A stretch of 64,000 nucleotides of DNA. Origin: Poecilobothrus nobilitatus (Eukaryota; Arthropoda; Insecta; Diptera; Dolichopodidae). Position 1 is the stretch's first letter. Each line of letters opens with the position of its first letter. The position numbers and the translations under genes are program-made. The DNA lies in the NCBI GenBank assembly GCA_947095535.1, contig OX352774.1, positions 215,810,965 to 215,874,964 on the forward strand. The letters are read 5' to 3'. Positions 60,600 to 64,000 of this stretch are shown here, one piece after another. Under the pieces are notes generated by a model. The model had not been told where the DNA came from, made no database searches, and was given only the letters and a program-made list of their open reading frames with translations.

Positions 60600-61150
60600 A
60601 ATGAATCTTTCCGTTCCTCTTTCACATCTGTAGTGTTCAACCAATTGATTCAAAATTTCCACATGTGTTCTTCTTAACTTAAGGGAATTACCGAATAAAT
60701 ATGGTTATAATATATTAAACCAATTTGGCCCGGTGGATTTTTATTTTCGATTTATGTCCAATTTTGTGGAATGATTTTATTGTCTCAAAGCCTTATTTTT
60801 TATAATTTTATGGTCTTATAATTTTATGGTCTCAAAGTTGCCTGAAACAAATTTTTGTTAAATTCTTGTAACTTGTTTGGGCACAAGAGCCCAATAAAAT
60901 TTTTTAAAATTATTTTTTATTGTCGTGCTTAAAGGGTTTGACCAATTAATTTGAAAATTTTCAAAAGTGTTCCTTTTTAGCATAGAAGCTCGCTAAGGTA
61001 ATTTGGAATACATTAACCCATTTCTTCAAGAGAATTCAACGAAATTTTTTTTCAAAATGTTATAGAACTAAAACTAGAGGGTGAATCTGATGGGGGTGGA
61101 CTTGACATTAATATAAAGATCATGTGTGTATTATTTGTCTTGGTTTTTAA
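60600..61150. repeat. diverged tandem duplication of about 310 bp
   Basis: 'tcaaccaattgattcaaaatttc', 'gtgttcttcttaacttaa', 'atattaaacca' (60637-60722) are echoed by 'tgaccaattaatttgaaaatttt', 'gtgttcctttttagcata', 'acattaaccca' (60949-61020). A smaller perfect 16-bp tandem, tataattttatggtct, lies between at 60801-60832. It may be a transposable element with large internal units, like family B, but no other copy occurs in the window. Confidence 0.6.
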
Positions 61151-64000
61151 ACTTTCTCCCGACTGATTTCAATAAAAAATTTAAAAAAAAAATTTGAAAG
61201 AAATTTTGTAATAATGTACTCAATCTGCAGTTTCATGATTGACAGAGAGTGTCCGATTTTATATTGTTTCGGGGATATAAGTTTTCTAATTCAAATTCTG
61301 TTTCGACCGATTCAAATTTTGTAACTAAAAAACAAAGTCAGTAAAAAAAAACAAAATCCTGTTCTTTTTCTTTAAAAAAAACTGTTTAAAAATAAGAAAT
61401 TAAAAAATTTTCTATTTTCCCGATTACCGTGGGGTAGCCCTACTACAACAATGTACATTATATTGCCTTTTGATAACTACTATAAATATGCAGAGTGAAG
61501 TTAAAAACTAAATATTAGTTATTTTTTTTAAGGCTATGTCGACTAGGATTAAATCATTCTTCAAATAAGGATTCAAAACAAAAACTTTGAGAAATGTTAC
61601 TTATAAAATACAAAAAGAAAAACAGGCAGAACAATCTTTCGTTATGATGGTCCCTATACAAATTAAGGATTTTAATCCCTTTGGTAATATATTTTAAATT
61701 TCAATTTTTTTTTCATAAAAGTACATACATAAGATTCTTTAAATTCTTTTGTATACCTATACTTATTTATTATATTCCAATAACAATATTAAATTTTATC
61801 TTAAAAAAGACATTTTCTAACTTTAAATTTTTTTTTATATGTATACCGTTATTTTAACATTTAATCGATTTTTAGATATTTTCTTTTCTTTTTACAAAAA
61901 TCTGATTATAATAAATCGATGTTAAAAAGAATTTGTCCTTGAAATATGAAAATCAGTGATGGAAGAGATAAAATATATTATAGTAGATTTCGAAACATTT
62001 TTCCACAGGGTTGTAAAATACAAATTATGTGTGGAGTTACTCGAAATATGTTCAAAGGATATGTTTAAGAAATTCGGTAAATTACATTGTCGAAAATTTT
62101 ACTCAAGCATCTGAAAAATGTTATAAGTGTATTTTGACGTGAAGGTTTAACTAGATAATATGGCAAGAACATTAAAATCCTTTGTAATGAATCTCAATTA
62201 GTTGCTATTCTTTTTCAATTATACAAAAGAAAACGTCCTTCATGAAACATCGAGAATTAATTTCACTATTGTAGAAAAGTTCACTAGTTTGAAGTGGTGT
62301 CTGGGGGTATTACTTTTTTAATTAACCCATATTAAATGCCTGGGACATGGCTACTTCTGGACACTGCATCCCTATTGAGATGTCTACTTTATTTAAATTA
62401 ATTAACTAAAAATTCTACTTAAGTTTTTTTTTTCAATTATAATAAAAAAAAAAAAAAATACTAAAATAAAATTATTAGTTTGTCCAATTCTTGAGAATCT
62501 TACCGTTTTTAAATTAATATTTTTTCAAAACTTTTACTACATCCATATTTCAATAACTTGCCCACACTATTCATCTATAATAAAAAATTATGCTTTTAGC
62601 AAAGTACATAAAAATAACTATCTACATTTATATGGTAGGAATAAATGTATATATATAAAATGATTATAATAATATATACTTATTATTTTGTTATTGTAAT
62701 TTCGATCAGTTTCAAACTCATTTTTCCTTGTCATCTTTTTTAAAGGTTAATGCATAAAAAATTATACATACAAAATCCTTGTATATTAAAATATATACAT
62801 ATCTGTATATAATATATATATGTATGTATATACAAGAAGAATACATTTTATTTTGAATTTAACATGATGTGTTTGAAATTGGAATTAAAAAGTTTTTATG
62901 TTAAAAAAAAAAAAACATAAAAAAAAACTTTTCAAATTTATTCTTCTTATTAATACCTGATGTTAAGGAGTTTTGTATCTTGTTTTTGGATCAAATTTTA
63001 TTTTTTCTTTGCAAGAACTATCGATAAGTTGCAGTTAAAAAAAAAATCTTGTTTTAAAGTTTCCTTTTATTTAAAAAGTGTAGAGAGGTGTTTAAAAATT
63101 ATAAGAACCGCTTTTTCTTTGAGGATAATCAGAATATTTATAAATAAAGATAAAAATTTAGAAATATATACAGCTGGTAAAAATATTTTTAGGCTTTGTT
63201 TTACTGAAGTTTTAAAAATGATCCATTACAATCATTACATCACATTATACATCATATACTTACCTTATTTATTATTCTAAACTCTACAGTCTTTAAAAAG
63301 ACTATCTTCAGTTCCACAATCTTAAGTTTTAATAGATCTCTGTGATCCATTGCCGGTTAATATTAATATAAAATTTACATCTGTTAAAATTGTTTTTGGA
63401 AGTGGAATTCAAGTTATGAATCTTGTAATTTTAAATGTAAACATTAAATTTGATCCAGGTGCAAAAAAAATAATTTCGAAAATGTTGCTAGTAACTTGTT
63501 TAATTGTACAAAACATAGAGAAGCAGTTGGTTTCTCTCTTTTCGCGTGCTTTACAATATAGTAACAGTGACGATATTGTTTCTAAAAAGTCAAACAATGA
63601 ATGTTACTAGACTCTATGGATGCAGGAAATTCAAACCCATAACTTCAAATGAAAGAAAATAGGTCACGGTAATAAAAAACTACAGTTAACAAAGACAAGA
63701 AGTGAAGCGTCTCGGTATTTAAAAAGAAAATAAATTTACTGGTTCGAATATCTTTATTAACTGGAAATGAGTAACTGATCTAGATCTAGACATATAGAAA
63801 TATTGTGGCAGAGAACAAATGAGTTGAAACTGAGAATATCATCAATTTCTTTAATGGCTACTGCAAAACACCTTCAAATATTGTTTCTAATATGACTCCC
63901 GTTTAATACTATCAGCGCTCGACACACAACCCTCAGTTCTTTTTAATTGGTAACATTTTATTATATACTGCTCTCCTAATTCTTAGTTTTAATTTTCTCG
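61151..64000. other. AT-rich noncoding DNA, unassigned
   Basis: No supported gene. A GC-richer block at about 62295-62390 ('ggtgtctgggggtatta', 'tggacactgcatcccta') is unassigned. A 106-codon plus-strand open frame at 62960-63280 encodes a Phe/Ile/Leu-rich product with no motif I know. At 63605-63665 the minus strand reads 'atgggtttgaatttcctgc', faintly B-box-like. The A+T richness is slightly lower from 63300 on, and several 60-85-codon frames overlap there on both strands. Confidence 0.45.

Noticed and set aside
1..64000. CRISPR arrays, bacterial operons, riboswitches or ribosome-binding sites
   Set aside because: No regularly spaced short repeats of that type, no coding density and no bacterial signals; the sequence is eukaryotic.

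Overview
The window is 64 kb of very A+T-rich eukaryotic DNA, full of long poly-T and poly-A tracts. It contains no intact protein-coding gene, rRNA or canonical tRNA that I can support; the longest ATG-initiated open frame is about 112 codons. The repeats point to a dipteran fly, most likely a brachyceran. Several interspersed elements carry the 'gggtata...', 'gtcgat.tag.gatgtccgtccgt' and 'aaatgggc.a.atcgg.cca' phrasing familiar from fly repeats. Two decayed non-LTR retrotransposon 3' ends carry the fly-type 'ggtatcaca' tail. This assignment rests on recall of repeat style, not on a search. The DNA reads as intron or intergenic space of a large gene.

Layout, left to right. 1-670: AT-rich DNA with a perfect palindrome and a short tandem region. 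669-1541 and 2228-2640: two oppositely oriented copies of a DINE-1/Helentron-like element (family A). 3578-3790: cysteine-rich C-terminal relic of a non-LTR retrotransposon (minus). 8140-8995: family B, with about 470-bp internal units. 10435-10628 and 22251-22446: two minus-strand copies of a tRNA-derived SINE, the second with a perfect 12-bp target duplication. 13021-13720, 30380-30800 and 52735-53090: foldback-like elements sharing an 87-bp internal repeat (family D). 14935-15790: RNase H and C-terminal relic of a second non-LTR element (minus). 16640-17262, 36027-36498 and 44990-45705: more family A relatives, one with exact 14-bp inverted ends. 23571-23695 and 55292-55405: small hairpin MITEs (family E). 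27060-27890 and 57130-57930: further family B copies. 39818-40072: C-terminal fragment of a mariner-type transposase with one internal stop (minus). 51188-51549: a MITE with 23-bp terminal inverted repeats. 60600-61150: a diverged tandem duplication. The rest is AT-rich DNA with microsatellites.

The most interesting non-repeat signal is at 52157-52199. A CTAAT branch-point-like word is followed by a polypyrimidine tract and a CAG|GTGAGA junction, the layout of a fly recursive (ratcheting) splice site. If real, the window lies in a long intron transcribed on the plus strand. All four recognisable retroposons and the transposase relic lie on the minus strand, which fits that direction because antisense insertions are better tolerated in introns.
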